A DNA stretch of 64,000 nt from Duganella sp. CF402 (GCF_900109645.1 NZ_FOBG01000001.1:1736001-1800000), one strand, 5' to 3'. Positions 1 through 9,156 are shown, counted from the first letter of the stretch. Made by a program: numbers and translations. Notes: generated by a model from the letters alone, not told the origin.

Positions 1-1398
1 CAATTCGTGCAGGACGTGCGCTTCCGCCGCGGCCTCGAAGGCGAGCTGGCGCAATCGATCATGACGCTGGACGCGATCTCGCATGCGCGCGTGCACCTGT
101 CGATCGCCAAGTCGACCTCGTTCGTGTCGTCGGATGGCGAGAAATCCTCGGCCTCGGTGGTGGTGCAGCTGAAACCGGGCGCCACCCTGCAGCCGGAGGC
201 GATCGCCGCCGTGGTCAACATGGTGGCCGGCAGCGTCGCCAGCCTGGCGCCGTCGCGCGTCAGCCTGGTGGACCAGGCCGGCAACCTGCTGTCGGCCCAC
301 ATCGACCTGGCCGACGGCTTTGACGCCGGCACCAGCGGCAACGACGCCAGCAAGCGCTTTGCCGACGAGGTGAAAACCAATATCAAAGGCCTGCTGGGCC
401 CGGTCATCGGCGACGACAACTACCGCATGTCGGTGGCGGCCGCCGTCGACAACGACCGCGTCGAAGAGACCGTGGAAAAATACGGCGCCGATCCGAAAGT
501 CACCAGCGAAGCCATGCGCGAAGAGCAGGACCGCAACCGCATGGTGATGGGCGTGCCGGGCACCCTGTCCAACCGTCCGCCGCCGGCCGCCGCCAATCCG
601 GCCGCCGCCAACCAGCAGACCGCCGGCGGCGCCAACGATCCGAACGCCGCCCCGGCCGACGGCACCGCGCGCAAGAACGCCACCACCCGCCAGTACGCCT
701 ATGACCGCAGCATCACCCAGACCAAGCGCAGCCGTGGCCGCCTTGAAAAGCTGAGCGTGGCCGTGGTGCTGGCGCAAGCGGCCGCACCGTTCCCGAAAAC
801 CGGCTGGACCCCGGCCGAAATCGCCAACATCGACAAAATCCTGCGCAACGGCCTCGGCATCAACGCCGAGCGTGGCGACCAGCTGGTGGTGTCGGCCATG
901 AACTTCCCGCGCAAGGCCGCCCCGGTCGAATGGTGGGAAGAGCGCGACAATATCGTCGACATCAGCAAGTACGCCGGCTACGCCATCGCCGCCCTGCTCG
1001 GCTACCTGCTGCTGGCCCGTCCGCTGCTGCGCCTGATCACCATGCGCTTCACCCCGGATCCACGCGAAGCGGCCCGCATCGCCGCCGAACGCCGCGCCGC
1101 CGAGCAGGCTGCCGTGGCCGCCGCCAAGGAAGCCAAGGAAGCCGCCGCCAAGGAACAGGCCGCGCTGGCTGGTACTGCCGCACCGGGCACGCCGGGCGCC
1201 GCGCCGGCACTGGGCGGCGTCGCCGGCGCCGTACCGGGCATGCCGGTGGTGCCGCTGCTGGAAAACTACGACCTGCCGCCTCCGGGCTCGGCGGTCGATG
1301 TGATGGTCGATCACCTGAAAGTACTGGCCGCGAAAGAACCAGAGCGCGTCGCCGAAGTCGTCAAACAATGGATGCAGAAAAATGGCCGAACTCAATAA
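1..1398 (+). CDS. fliF: Flagellar MS-ring protein FliF, 5'-truncated by the window
   Basis: FliF forms the inner-membrane MS ring that carries the flagellar rotor and export gate. Only about the last 465 residues are visible; the frame is open from base 1, so the true start is upstream. The visible part has the second ring-building region, a disordered Pro/Ala/Asn-rich stretch (about residues 195-220), the motif YAYDRS before the second periplasmic part, a transmembrane helix near residues 320-342 (GYAIAALLGYLLLARPLL), and an Ala-rich cytoplasmic tail. The tail ends in a short helix with VVKQWMQKNG, as expected for the FliG-binding C terminus. The stop overlaps the start of fliG by 17 bases, so the two are coupled. 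Identification is firm; a missing N-terminal third is expected and is not a mutation. Confidence 0.95.
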   Translation, partial: QFVQDVRFRRGLEGELAQSIMTLDAISHARVHLSIAKSTSFVSSDGEKSSASVVVQLKPGATLQPEAIAAVVNMVAGSVASLAPSRVSLVDQAGNLLSAHIDLADGFDAGTSGNDASKRFADEVKTNIKGLLGPVIGDDNYRMSVAAAVDNDRVEETVEKYGADPKVTSEAMREEQDRNRMVMGVPGTLSNRPPPAAANPAAANQQTAGGANDPNAAPADGTARKNATTRQYAYDRSITQTKRSRGRLEKLSVAVVLAQAAAPFPKTGWTPAEIANIDKILRNGLGINAERGDQLVVSAMNFPRKAAPVEWWEERDNIVDISKYAGYAIAALLGYLLLARPLLRLITMRFTPDPREAARIAAERRAAEQAAVAAAKEAKEAAAKEQAALAGTAAPGTPGAAPALGGVAGAVPGMPVVPLLENYDLPPPGSAVDVMVDHLKVLAAKEPERVAEVVKQWMQKNGRTQ

Positions 1399-2422
1399 CA
1401 TGGATGATGATGGCGGCGAATACGCCATGCCAACCAAGCTGACCCCGGTGGAACAGGCGGCCATCGTGCTGCTGAGCATCGGGGAAGAGCCGGCCGCAGC
1501 CGTGCTGCGCTGCCTGTCGCGCGAGGAATTGCTGGAAGTGACCCAGGTGATGTCGCGCATGAGCGGCATCAAGGTCGAATCGGTCAAGAACGCGATGCAA
1601 AAGTTCTTTGACGACTACCGCGAGCAGTCCGGCGTGCATGGCGCTTCGCGCAGCTACCTCAAGCGCTCGCTGGACCTGGCGCTGGGCGGCGACCTCGCCA
1701 ACACTGTGCTCAACAACATCTACGGCGACGAGCTGCGGCCGAAAATGGCGCGCCTGCAGTGGGCTTCGCCGAAATGGCTGGCCGAGTACATCTCCAACGA
1801 ACACGTGCAGATGCAGGCGGTGTTCCTGGCCTTCCTGCCGGCCGCGCTGGCCGGCCAGATCATCGACGCCCTGCCGCAGGACAGCCGCGACCTGGTGCTG
1901 CTCAACCTGGCCCGCATGGAGGAAGTCGACAGCGATCTGCTGCAGGAACTCGATGAACTGGTGGACCGCTGCCTGAGCTCCTTCGATTCGCAGGGCACCA
2001 GCGTGGAAGGCATCCGCCAGACCGCCGAGATCCTCAACCGCCTGCCGAGCAACCGCGCGCAGATGGTGGAATTGCTGCGCGCCCATGACCCGGAAGTGGT
2101 GTCCAAGATCGAGCTGTCGATGTACGACTTCTTCATCCTCGGCAACCAGACCGAACAGGCGATCACCCGCATCCTGGAAGACGTGCCGCTCGAGCAGTGG
2201 GCCATCGCGCTCAAGGGCGCCGATATCGCCGTGCGCGACGCCGTGCTGAAAACCATGCCGAAACGCCAGGCCCAGGCCTTCGAGGACATGATGCGGCGCG
2301 CCGGTCCGGTGCCGATGTCGCGTATCGAACAGACGCGCCAGGAAATCATGGCCACCGTGAAAGCGCTGGCCGACGCCGGCGAAGTCGAGATCCAGCTGTT
2401 TGCCGAACAGGTGGTTGAATGA
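1382..2422 (+). CDS. fliG: Flagellar motor switch protein FliG
   Basis: FliG is the rotor subunit that meets the MotA stator and sets rotation direction. At 346 residues it has the usual family length: an N-terminal FliF-binding domain, a middle domain and a C-terminal torque domain. The torque helix is recognisable (WAIALKGAD ... KTMPKRQAQAFEDMMRRAGPV), but two of the charged positions used in E. coli appear changed: Asp-Asp reads Asp-Met and the Arg after GPV reads Pro. The Lys and first Arg of the set are kept. The start is ATG 1382, inside the end of fliF; ATG 1400 is an alternative. The stop overlaps the fliH start (ATGA). The altered charges fit a secondary motor with its own stator (motA/motB are in this locus). 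Confidence 0.96.
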   Translation: MAELNNMDDDGGEYAMPTKLTPVEQAAIVLLSIGEEPAAAVLRCLSREELLEVTQVMSRMSGIKVESVKNAMQKFFDDYREQSGVHGASRSYLKRSLDLALGGDLANTVLNNIYGDELRPKMARLQWASPKWLAEYISNEHVQMQAVFLAFLPAALAGQIIDALPQDSRDLVLLNLARMEEVDSDLLQELDELVDRCLSSFDSQGTSVEGIRQTAEILNRLPSNRAQMVELLRAHDPEVVSKIELSMYDFFILGNQTEQAITRILEDVPLEQWAIALKGADIAVRDAVLKTMPKRQAQAFEDMMRRAGPVPMSRIEQTRQEIMATVKALADAGEVEIQLFAEQVVE

Positions 2423-3135
2423 AGCAATTCCGCCCTTACCGCTTCCCGCCGCTGGCGCAGTTCACCACCCAGCGCGCCGCCGCGGCGGCCGCGCACGGCC
2501 ATGCGCATGGCCACGGCGGCGACGGCGGCGCCCAGTGGGCCGCCTCGGTCAGCGAGGGCTTCGAACAGGGCCAGCGCGACGGCTACGAAATCGGCCTCGC
2601 ACGCGGCCAGGAAGACGGTTTTGAAGCCGGCCGCCAGGCCGGCCAGGAGCAAGGCCGCGAGGAAGGCCGCCACGAAACCCTGGTGGCCTACGACCAGATG
2701 GCGCGCCCGGTCGACGCCATGCTCAAGAGCCTGAAAAAACTGCGCTCCGACTACCGCGCCGCCCAGCGCAAGGAAGTGGTGGACCTGGTGGCGAAAGTCG
2801 CACGCCAGGTGATCCGCGCCGAACTGGCCTTGCAGCCGGTGCAATTGATGGCGCTGGTGGAAGAAACCCTGGCCTCGATGCCGCCAACCCGCGATGAAAT
2901 CGATGTCTACCTGAATCCGGAAGAGCTGAAGCGCATCGCCGAGCTCGATCCGAAGCGCTCCAAGCGCTGGAACCTGATTCCCGACGCCCGCCTCGACGCC
3001 GGCGAGTGCCGCATCAAGGCTGGCGATAATGAAGTTGATGCTGGATGTCATCAACGTCTTGCGGCTGTCATGGAACAGGTCGATAATCAATTACAGATCG
3101 CCGACAGCGGCGATGAACCGGAGATCGAAGAGTGA
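2419..3135 (+). CDS. fliH: Flagellar export ATPase regulator FliH
   Basis: FliH is the peripheral stalk and negative regulator of the FliI ATPase in the flagellar type III export apparatus. The 238-residue protein has a His/Gly/Ala-rich N terminus, followed at about residues 45-85 by a run of GxxxG-type repeats (EGFEQGQRDGYEIG, GQEDGFEAGRQAGQEQG) that is a hallmark of FliH. The C-terminal domain (about 110-230) carries VVDLVAKVARQVIRAEL and resembles V-type ATPase subunit E. It overlaps fliG (ATGA) and fliI (GTGA), which places it in one tightly coupled fliF-G-H-I-J operon. Confidence 0.94.
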   Translation: MKQFRPYRFPPLAQFTTQRAAAAAAHGHAHGHGGDGGAQWAASVSEGFEQGQRDGYEIGLARGQEDGFEAGRQAGQEQGREEGRHETLVAYDQMARPVDAMLKSLKKLRSDYRAAQRKEVVDLVAKVARQVIRAELALQPVQLMALVEETLASMPPTRDEIDVYLNPEELKRIAELDPKRSKRWNLIPDARLDAGECRIKAGDNEVDAGCHQRLAAVMEQVDNQLQIADSGDEPEIEE

Positions 3136-4445
3136 TCGCAGATGCCTTACGCAATCTGGAACTGGGTTCAGTACCTATGGCGACCCCGACGGGTCGTCTG
3201 GTAGGCGCATCCGGTTTATTGCTTGAGGCCGTAGGTTGCCCTTTGCACACGGGTCAACGTTGCCAGATTGAGACAGTCGGCGGCGAATGGCTGGACGCGC
3301 AAGTGGTCGGTTTCCGCGACAAATTGTCTTACCTGATGCCGTTCAAGAAAGCCGTGGGCCTGACCACCGGCGCCCGGGTGCTGCCCTCCCCGGAAAAAAT
3401 CAGCCTGCAGATCGGCTCCGGCTGGCTGGGCCGCATGGTCAACGGCCTGGGCGAGCCGATCGACGGCCTCGGCAAGCTGACCGGCGACTTCCCGCTCGAT
3501 TCGCAGCCGCCGCGCATCCACCCATTGAAGAAAAAACCGGTCACCGAACCGCTCGACGTCGGCGTGCGCGCCATCAATTCCATGCTGACCCTGGGCAAGG
3601 GTCAGCGCGTGGGCCTGATGGCCGGTTCCGGCGTCGGTAAATCGGTGTTGCTGGGCATCATGACGCGCCAGACCGTGGCCGACGTGGTGGTGGTGGGCCT
3701 GATTGGCGAACGTTCGCGCGAGGTGCGCGAGTTTGTCGACATGTCGCTGGGCAAGGAAGGCTTGCAGAAAGCCGTGCTGGTGATCGCCCCGGCCGACGAA
3801 AGCCCGCTGATGCGCGTCATGGCCACCGAACTATGCCACTCGATCGCCGCGCACTACCGCGACCAGGGCAAGAATGTGCTGCTGCTGGTCGACTCGCTGA
3901 CCCGCTACGCAATGGCGCTGCGCGAAGTGGCGCTGTCGCTGGGCGAACCGCCGGCCACCAAGGGCTATCCGCCATCGGTGTTTTCGGCCCTGCCGCAGCT
4001 GGTGGAATCGGCCGGCAACGGTGAAAACCAGGCCGGCAGCATGAGCGCCATCTACACCGTGCTGGCCGAAGGCGACGACCACCAGGATCCGGTGGTCGAC
4101 ACCGCCCGCGCCATCCTGGACGGCCACATCGTGATGACGCGCGAGCTGGCCGAGCGCGGCCACTACCCGGCGATCGACGTCGCCGCCTCGATCAGCCGCT
4201 GCATGGCGCAAGTCATCAGCCACGAGCACGTCATGGCGTCGCGCGCGCTGAAAGCCAGCATGGCGCGCTACGACCGCGTGCGCGACCTGATTCCGCTGGG
4301 CGCCTATGTGCCCGGCGCCGACCCGATTACCGACAAGGCGGTGCAGCTGCACGCCAAAGTCGAGGACTTCCTGTGCCAGGGCACCAAGGAAGAAGCGCCG
4401 CTCGGCCAGTGCATTGCTCAACTTGAAAAGCTGATGACATCATGA
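3132..4445 (+). CDS. fliI: Flagellum-specific ATP synthase FliI
   Basis: FliI is the ATPase hexamer of the flagellar export apparatus, related to the F1 beta subunit. The 437-residue protein has a Walker A motif MAGSGVGKS near residue 164, a Walker B segment NVLLLVDSLTRYA near residue 255, and the family signature around PPSVFSALPQLVES. Start is GTG 3132, overlapping the fliH stop; no upstream alternative gives a better junction. The stop overlaps the fliJ ATG. All catalytic motifs are intact, so export energising by this locus appears functional. Confidence 0.97.
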   Translation: MIADALRNLELGSVPMATPTGRLVGASGLLLEAVGCPLHTGQRCQIETVGGEWLDAQVVGFRDKLSYLMPFKKAVGLTTGARVLPSPEKISLQIGSGWLGRMVNGLGEPIDGLGKLTGDFPLDSQPPRIHPLKKKPVTEPLDVGVRAINSMLTLGKGQRVGLMAGSGVGKSVLLGIMTRQTVADVVVVGLIGERSREVREFVDMSLGKEGLQKAVLVIAPADESPLMRVMATELCHSIAAHYRDQGKNVLLLVDSLTRYAMALREVALSLGEPPATKGYPPSVFSALPQLVESAGNGENQAGSMSAIYTVLAEGDDHQDPVVDTARAILDGHIVMTRELAERGHYPAIDVAASISRCMAQVISHEHVMASRALKASMARYDRVRDLIPLGAYVPGADPITDKAVQLHAKVEDFLCQGTKEEAPLGQCIAQLEKLMTS

Positions 4446-4873
4446 GCCAACAAAAAATCCGTAACCTGACCACGCTGGTGGCCCTGCGCAACACGGAAGT
4501 CGAGCGCCTGCAGACGGAAATGGCGGAAAAGGCCAACACGCGCGAACGCTACCAGAAGAACCTGGAGCGCCTCACCAGCCTGTACACCAACAGCGGCGCC
4601 AGCGGCAACCTGCACCCCGCCCTGGCCGGCAACTGCGGCGACTACAAGCAGGCCGTGATGGCGATGGCCGACAGCCACCGGCTCGACCTGCACATGCACG
4701 AGGCCGACATGGCGGTGTCGCAGCAGGCGCTGAACAAGGCCTGGGCCAAGCGCGAGGTGATGGACATGGTGTTGACCAAGGAACAAAAGGTCTACAACCA
4801 GCAGCAAACCGTCAAGGAGCGCAAGCAACATGACGAACTGGCAACCCAAGTGTGGCTGCGCGGACAGAAATAA
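4442..4873 (+). CDS. fliJ: Flagellar export chaperone/stalk protein FliJ
   Basis: FliJ is the coiled-coil central stalk of the FliI ring and an escort factor for export chaperones. The 143-residue product is highly charged and almost wholly helical, with heptad-like leucines (LTTLVALRNTEVERLQTEM, KAWAKREVMDMVLTKEQKV). Assignment rests on size, coiled-coil character and position directly after fliI with an ATGA overlap. Sequence conservation in this family is weak, so position carries much of the evidence. It is the last gene of the fliF-J run; a gap of about 110 bases follows. Confidence 0.88.
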   Translation: MSQQKIRNLTTLVALRNTEVERLQTEMAEKANTRERYQKNLERLTSLYTNSGASGNLHPALAGNCGDYKQAVMAMADSHRLDLHMHEADMAVSQQALNKAWAKREVMDMVLTKEQKVYNQQQTVKERKQHDELATQVWLRGQK

Positions 4874-4983
4874 ACTGGTTTAAACGCAGTTACAAAAAAA
4901 CGTTAGAAATATTTTCATAGGGAAACGGTTAAGGTCGCCTTATATCAGGGTACACTTCACTTATCCTTTCCAGGAGCACGATC
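4874..4983 (+). promoter_or_regulatory. AT-rich gap upstream of fliD, probable promoter region
   Basis: This 110-base gap is clearly more AT-rich than the flanking genes and separates the fliF-J run from the fliD-motB run, so a promoter is expected. A purine-rich ribosome site (CAGGAG) lies just before the fliD ATG. I could not find a convincing sigma28 (TAAA-N15-GCCGATAA) or sigma54 (GG-N10-GC) match, so the promoter class is not assigned. Confidence 0.35.
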
Positions 4984-6405
4984 ATGGCAGTCATCAGCAG
5001 CCCCACCTACGATCCGAAGACCACTGCGGAGAATCTGGCTAACGCCTACATCGCCGGCACCTCGGCCATTCTGACCAAGCAATCGAACAAGGCCAGCGCC
5101 ACTGCGACCGGCCTGACCACGCTGAGCTCGGCGCTGAGCGCCTTCCAGACCTCGCTGTCGGCGCTGGCCAACAGCACCAGTTCGGTGAGCGCCAACACCG
5201 CCACCTTCAGCAACACGGCAATTGGCACCGCCACCGCCACCTCGAAAGCCGTGCCCGGCACCTACTCGTTCTACGTCGAGCAGTTGGCCACCGCCGGCCA
5301 GGTGTCGTACAACGTGGCCGACAGCGCCGCTGCCGGCGCCGGCGCTATGAATGTGGTGTTGGCCGACGGCTCGACCTTCCAGGTCGACCTGGCCAACGCC
5401 GACAGCAACGCCGACGGCACCCTGACTGCCAAGGAAATCGCCGCCGCCATCAACATCGCGGCCGCCAATAATTCGCGCGTGACCGCCTCCACCATGACGG
5501 TCAACGGCGTGACCAAGCTGGTGCTGAACTCGACCGAAACCGGGGCCGACAATGCTGTCGCCTCGATCGATGTCAGCGGCTTGGGCAGCGCTTCGCTGCA
5601 GTCCGACCTGTCCAGCCAGACCGTGCTGACCTCGGCCAAAAACGCCATCGTCTGGGTCGGCGGCCAGGCCGGCACCAAGGTCGAGCAAGCCTCCAACACC
5701 TTCAGCGTCATTGATGACGTCAAGTTCACCATCACTCAGGCCCAGGCCGCAGCGGCCACGCCGGTGACCCTGACCGTGGCGGCCGACAACAGCGCCACCG
5801 CCACCAATGTGCAGAATTTCGTCACAGCCTACAACACCTTGCTGGGCGTGTTCAACAACCTGACCGCCCCCGGCGATCACACCCCGGTCAGTTCGAGCGA
5901 CTCGTCCAGCGTTTCGCCGACTGCGGAAGATGCCGCCTTCTACAACGACGCCGGCGTCACCAATCTGCGCGACCGCCTGGCCGGCGCGCTGCGCACAGCC
6001 ACCAATGGCGTGTCGCTGATTAACTTCGGCATTTCGGCCGCCAAGGATGGCACGCTGACGCTGGACACCAAGCGCATGAACAAGGCCATCGCCGCCAATC
6101 CCGGCACGCTCGACACGCTGTTCGGGCGCGCCGGCCTCGGCGTCGACAGCGGTGTGCTGGGCGCCATGAACAAGCTGACGACGTCCTGGACCACCGCCAG
6201 CGGCGGCTACATTGTCGAGCGGCGCGCGCAGAACACCCGCACCCAGAGCGACATCGCCGACCGCCAGGCCACGCTGAAGACCCAGTTCGACAACGCTTAC
6301 CAGCGCTATCTGGTCCAATTTACCGCACTGCAAACGCTGCAGTCGTCGATGACCAGCACCTCGAATATGTTCACGGCCATGTTCTCCAGCGACAGCAGCA
6401 ACTAG
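4984..6405 (+). CDS. fliD: Flagellar filament cap / hook-associated protein 2 (FliD; LafB-like)
   Basis: FliD caps the growing filament and folds flagellin subunits at the tip. The 473-residue protein has the N-terminal coiled-coil region (ENLANAYIAGTSAILTKQ), a central Thr/Ala-rich variable part with a flagellin-IN-like segment (about 120-190), and a conserved C-terminal FliD domain. That domain includes NVQNFVTAYNTLLGVFNNL, LINFGISAAKDGTLTLD and a terminal helix ending YLVQFTALQTLQSSM. Start ATG 4984 has a good AGGAG site. It is followed by fliS, fliT and fliK-L-A-mot, the order of lafB-U in lateral flagella. No flagellin gene precedes it, unlike the usual lafA-lafB pair. Confidence 0.94.
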   Translation: MAVISSPTYDPKTTAENLANAYIAGTSAILTKQSNKASATATGLTTLSSALSAFQTSLSALANSTSSVSANTATFSNTAIGTATATSKAVPGTYSFYVEQLATAGQVSYNVADSAAAGAGAMNVVLADGSTFQVDLANADSNADGTLTAKEIAAAINIAAANNSRVTASTMTVNGVTKLVLNSTETGADNAVASIDVSGLGSASLQSDLSSQTVLTSAKNAIVWVGGQAGTKVEQASNTFSVIDDVKFTITQAQAAAATPVTLTVAADNSATATNVQNFVTAYNTLLGVFNNLTAPGDHTPVSSSDSSSVSPTAEDAAFYNDAGVTNLRDRLAGALRTATNGVSLINFGISAAKDGTLTLDTKRMNKAIAANPGTLDTLFGRAGLGVDSGVLGAMNKLTTSWTTASGGYIVERRAQNTRTQSDIADRQATLKTQFDNAYQRYLVQFTALQTLQSSMTSTSNMFTAMFSSDSSN

Positions 6406-6446
6406 GCATCAGCCCGCCCCCATTTCAGACCCGTACGGTGAATACC

Positions 6447-6839
6447 ATGTTGAACCACGAAGCTTATAGCAGCTACCACTCCACCAACCTCGACGCCCAA
6501 GTCGCCCGGGCCTCGCCGATTGAGCTGGTATTGGTGCTCACCGACGGCTTGCTCGAAGAACTGGCGCGCGCACGCGGCCACATCGTCGGCAAGCGCTACG
6601 AGCTCAAGGCCAAGAGCCTGAACAAGTGCACCGATATCATCAACGGTCTGTCGAGCTCGCTCGACTTCGACAACGGCGGCGAGGTGGTGGAAAACCTGGG
6701 ACGCTTATACGAGTATTGCGCCGGCCGCCTGTACACGGCCGGCGTGGCGCTCGACCCGGCCATCATCGACGAAGTGACCACCTTGCTGACCACGATTAAA
6801 AAAGGATGGCTGGGCGTGCAGGCAAAAACCAATGGATAG
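6447..6839 (+). CDS. fliS: Flagellin export chaperone FliS (LafC-like)
   Basis: FliS binds the C terminus of flagellin and keeps it unfolded for export. The 130-residue product has the family pattern: short N-terminal segment with Tyr residues (YSSYHSTN), ASPIELVLVLTDGLLEELARARGHI, a middle part with KSLNKCTDIINGLSSSLDF, and NLGRLYEYCAGRLYTAGV. A GGTGA element just upstream favours ATG 6447; GTG 6438 in the same frame would add three residues. It overlaps the next gene by eight bases. Its presence implies a cognate flagellin, although none is encoded in this window. Confidence 0.92.
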   Translation: MLNHEAYSSYHSTNLDAQVARASPIELVLVLTDGLLEELARARGHIVGKRYELKAKSLNKCTDIINGLSSSLDFDNGGEVVENLGRLYEYCAGRLYTAGVALDPAIIDEVTTLLTTIKKGWLGVQAKTNG

Positions 6840-7149
6840 GCAACGCACACTGCTGCAAATGGCGCAGAAAATGAGCGCCGCCATCGCTTCCGAAGACTGG
6901 AAAACGCTGGCGGCGATTAACACGTTAATGGGTACTGTCTTGCCGCAGATGGCGGCACAGGGCAACTGGACCAGCGCCGAACGCGCCGCCCTGTCAGCGC
7001 TGCGCCAGATGCACAACGAAGCAGTCAAGCGCTGCGACCGCGCCACCAGCGAACTGGGCAAGCGGTTGCACGATATGCAGGTCAACAAAGAGGGCTGGCT
7101 GGCCTATGCCCTCGAAAGCGATATAGCAGAAAGCGGAATCCAAGCATGA
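6832..7149 (+). CDS. fliT: Small flagellar chaperone, FliT-like
   Basis: This is a 105-residue, mostly helical protein starting inside the end of fliS and ending in an ATGA overlap with fliK. FliT in enterics is the export chaperone for FliD and also interacts with FliI/FliJ. The family is very poorly conserved, so the call rests on size, helical content (LLQMAQKMSAAIASEDWKTL, ALSALRQMHNEAVKRC) and the fliD-fliS-fliT order. In lateral systems the gene in this position is usually called lafD. Function as the FliD chaperone is inference. Confidence 0.7.
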   Translation: MDRQRTLLQMAQKMSAAIASEDWKTLAAINTLMGTVLPQMAAQGNWTSAERAALSALRQMHNEAVKRCDRATSELGKRLHDMQVNKEGWLAYALESDIAESGIQA

Positions 7150-8651
7150 CCACGACAGTCTCCAGCGCAACGGCAGCGGCCAAGGCCGCGCAAGCCGAAC
7201 TGACCGCCCCGGTGGCCGCCAACAACACGGCGTCCGGCAGCGGCAAGAGCACGGCTGCGGCCGGCAAGCAGAGCAGCAACACGGAGAGTCCCGCCGGCCA
7301 GGCCGCAGCCAAGCCGGCGCCAGCGGCCAACGCCAGCCAGGGCGCAGCCGCCAGCGGCAGCCGCCAGCCGGCCCAGGCCCAAGCCGCTAACCAGTCCGAC
7401 AACCGCAGCCAGGCCGACGCCGCGCACAGCGCAGCCCAGGCCGCCGCACAGGCGGCTGCCGACGCCGCCCCGCTGGCCGCACCGCTGTTTTCCCAGCTGC
7501 TCAACCTGGCCGACGTGGCCGCCGACAGCGGCACCGACACCAGCGCCACCGCCGACAGCGATGACAGCACCGGCTCCGGCAGCGCCGCCGCCGGCAATGT
7601 GCTGCCGGCCATGATCACCTCGTTGCTGAACGCCGCTGCACCGGCGCCGGCGCCAGTGGCGCCCGCCGCCGGCCAGGCCGACAGCAGCGCGGTGGACGCC
7701 ATCAGCGCCACCGCCACCCTGAACCCCAGCGCCACCCGCCTCAACCTGGCCGCCGCCAGCGTGGCGGTCAGCGCCCCGGCCCCGGCCCCGGTCGCCGACG
7801 ACGTCGCCGCTGCCGCTGCCGCCGCCCAGACGAGTGCCCCGGCCGCCGTGGCGCCGCAAAGCGTCTACGGCCAGACCAACAACCCCACCCTGGCCGCCGT
7901 GGCCGCACGCCAGTCCGAGAGCGCAGCACCGGCCCCGGCCAGCAGCGACAGCGCCGCACCAGCGGTCGACGCCGACGCCGCCCTGCCGCTGGCCATCACC
8001 GGCGCGCCGCTGCGCGAAGCCTGGGTCAACGGTGTGCGCGTGGTCACCCGCGCCGCCGACACCAGCGCCACGCCAGCCGCCAACAGCGCCGCCCCTGCCG
8101 CCGCCAACACTGGCGCCGCCAGCGCCGGCGACGAGCGCAGCTTCGCGCTGGCCGGCACCGCCATCAACGCCAACCACGCCAGCGCCGCCGGCCAGGCCGC
8201 CGCGCCGGCCGCCGCCGGCAGCAGCACCGTGGTGCTGAACGGCACGCCGGAGCAGTGGCAGCAGCCGCTGCGCGAAGCGCTGGGCGACCGCCTGCAACTG
8301 CAGCTGCAACGCAATAACGAGCAGGCTGTCATCCGCCTGGAACCGCCGAACATGGGCAGCATTGAAATCTCGATCCGCCACAGCGCCGGCGCGCTGCAGG
8401 TGAACCTGTCGGCCAACAACAGCGAAGTGCTGCGCCAGCTCAACACCATCGGCGACAGCGTGCGCCAGGACCTGTCGAACCGCCAGTTCAGCGACGTCGC
8501 CGTGACCGTGTCCTCGTCGCGCGCCCAGGCGCAAGCCGACCAGGGCGGTGGCCGCAATGGTCAGCAGCGCAGCCAGGACGACGGCCGCGCACCAGGCCGC
8601 GCGCTGAATGAAGACGACAGCACCGCCACCTTTGCCATGACCGGGGAGTAA
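7146..8651 (+). CDS. fliK: Flagellar hook-length control protein FliK (LafE-like)
   Basis: FliK measures hook length and switches export specificity. The 501-residue protein shows the typical plan: a long low-complexity N-terminal ruler (about residues 1-360), extremely Ala/Ser/Pro-rich with hardly any aromatic residues, and a conserved C-terminal FliK domain (about 365-460). The C-terminal domain carries EQWQQPLREALGDRLQLQL, VIRLEPPNMGSIEISI and LRQLNTIGDSVRQDL. The compositional bias explains the long open frames on the other strand. It sits between fliT and fliL, the lafE position of lateral clusters. Confidence 0.93.
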   Translation: MTTTVSSATAAAKAAQAELTAPVAANNTASGSGKSTAAAGKQSSNTESPAGQAAAKPAPAANASQGAAASGSRQPAQAQAANQSDNRSQADAAHSAAQAAAQAAADAAPLAAPLFSQLLNLADVAADSGTDTSATADSDDSTGSGSAAAGNVLPAMITSLLNAAAPAPAPVAPAAGQADSSAVDAISATATLNPSATRLNLAAASVAVSAPAPAPVADDVAAAAAAAQTSAPAAVAPQSVYGQTNNPTLAAVAARQSESAAPAPASSDSAAPAVDADAALPLAITGAPLREAWVNGVRVVTRAADTSATPAANSAAPAAANTGAASAGDERSFALAGTAINANHASAAGQAAAPAAAGSSTVVLNGTPEQWQQPLREALGDRLQLQLQRNNEQAVIRLEPPNMGSIEISIRHSAGALQVNLSANNSEVLRQLNTIGDSVRQDLSNRQFSDVAVTVSSSRAQAQADQGGGRNGQQRSQDDGRAPGRALNEDDSTATFAMTGE

Positions 8652-8659
8652 GCCACACA

Positions 8660-9145
8660 ATGAATAAAAAAGTCATCATCATCTTCGCAGCGGTGGCCGT
8701 GCTGGCCGCCGGCGTTGCCGGCGGCGCGGTCTGGTTCATGTCCTCCAAGGGCGGCGAGGAACACGCTGCGGAAACCAAGGACGCCAAGAAAAAGCCGGCC
8801 AAGAAGGAAGAGAAAAAATCGGAGCTGCCGCCGAAGTACCTGACGGTCGACAAAGTGGTGGTGATGCTCAAGCATGAGGCCAACGAGACGGTCACCCACT
8901 ATCTGTCGGCCGACCTGGTGGTCGCCACCGACGCCAAGCGCGAGAAGGAAACCAAGGAAAACCTGCCAATGCTGCGCAGCGTGGCGGTGAAGACCTTGTC
9001 CAACTTGCCAATGGCCAGCGCGCGGGTGATGACCATCGACCAGTTTGCCGCCGAATTGAACAAGGCCTTCGACCACGAATTCGAGGAAGAAGGCCGCGAG
9101 AAGCCGTTTGACGAAGTCATGATAGGCAAGCTCATTGTCGAGTAG
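8660..9145 (+). CDS. fliL: Flagellar basal-body-associated protein FliL (LafF-like)
   Basis: FliL is an inner-membrane protein around the stator that supports torque under load, which matters in swarming. The 161-residue product has one N-terminal transmembrane helix (IIIFAAVAVLAAGVAGGAVWF), a Lys/Glu-rich linker, and a periplasmic stomatin-like domain with YLTVDKVVVML and the C-terminal FDEVMIGKLIVE. It directly precedes the sigma28 gene rather than fliM, so the usual fliLMNOPQR order is absent; fliL-fliA-motA-motB is the lateral lafF-S-T-U order. Confidence 0.93.
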   Translation: MNKKVIIIFAAVAVLAAGVAGGAVWFMSSKGGEEHAAETKDAKKKPAKKEEKKSELPPKYLTVDKVVVMLKHEANETVTHYLSADLVVATDAKREKETKENLPMLRSVAVKTLSNLPMASARVMTIDQFAAELNKAFDHEFEEEGREKPFDEVMIGKLIVE

Positions 9146-9156
9146 GCCGTAGCAGC

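Noticed and set aside
7146..8220. Low-complexity Ala-coding stretch as a possible non-coding repeat
   Set aside because: It is the expected disordered ruler part of FliK, with the conserved C-terminal domain in the same frame.
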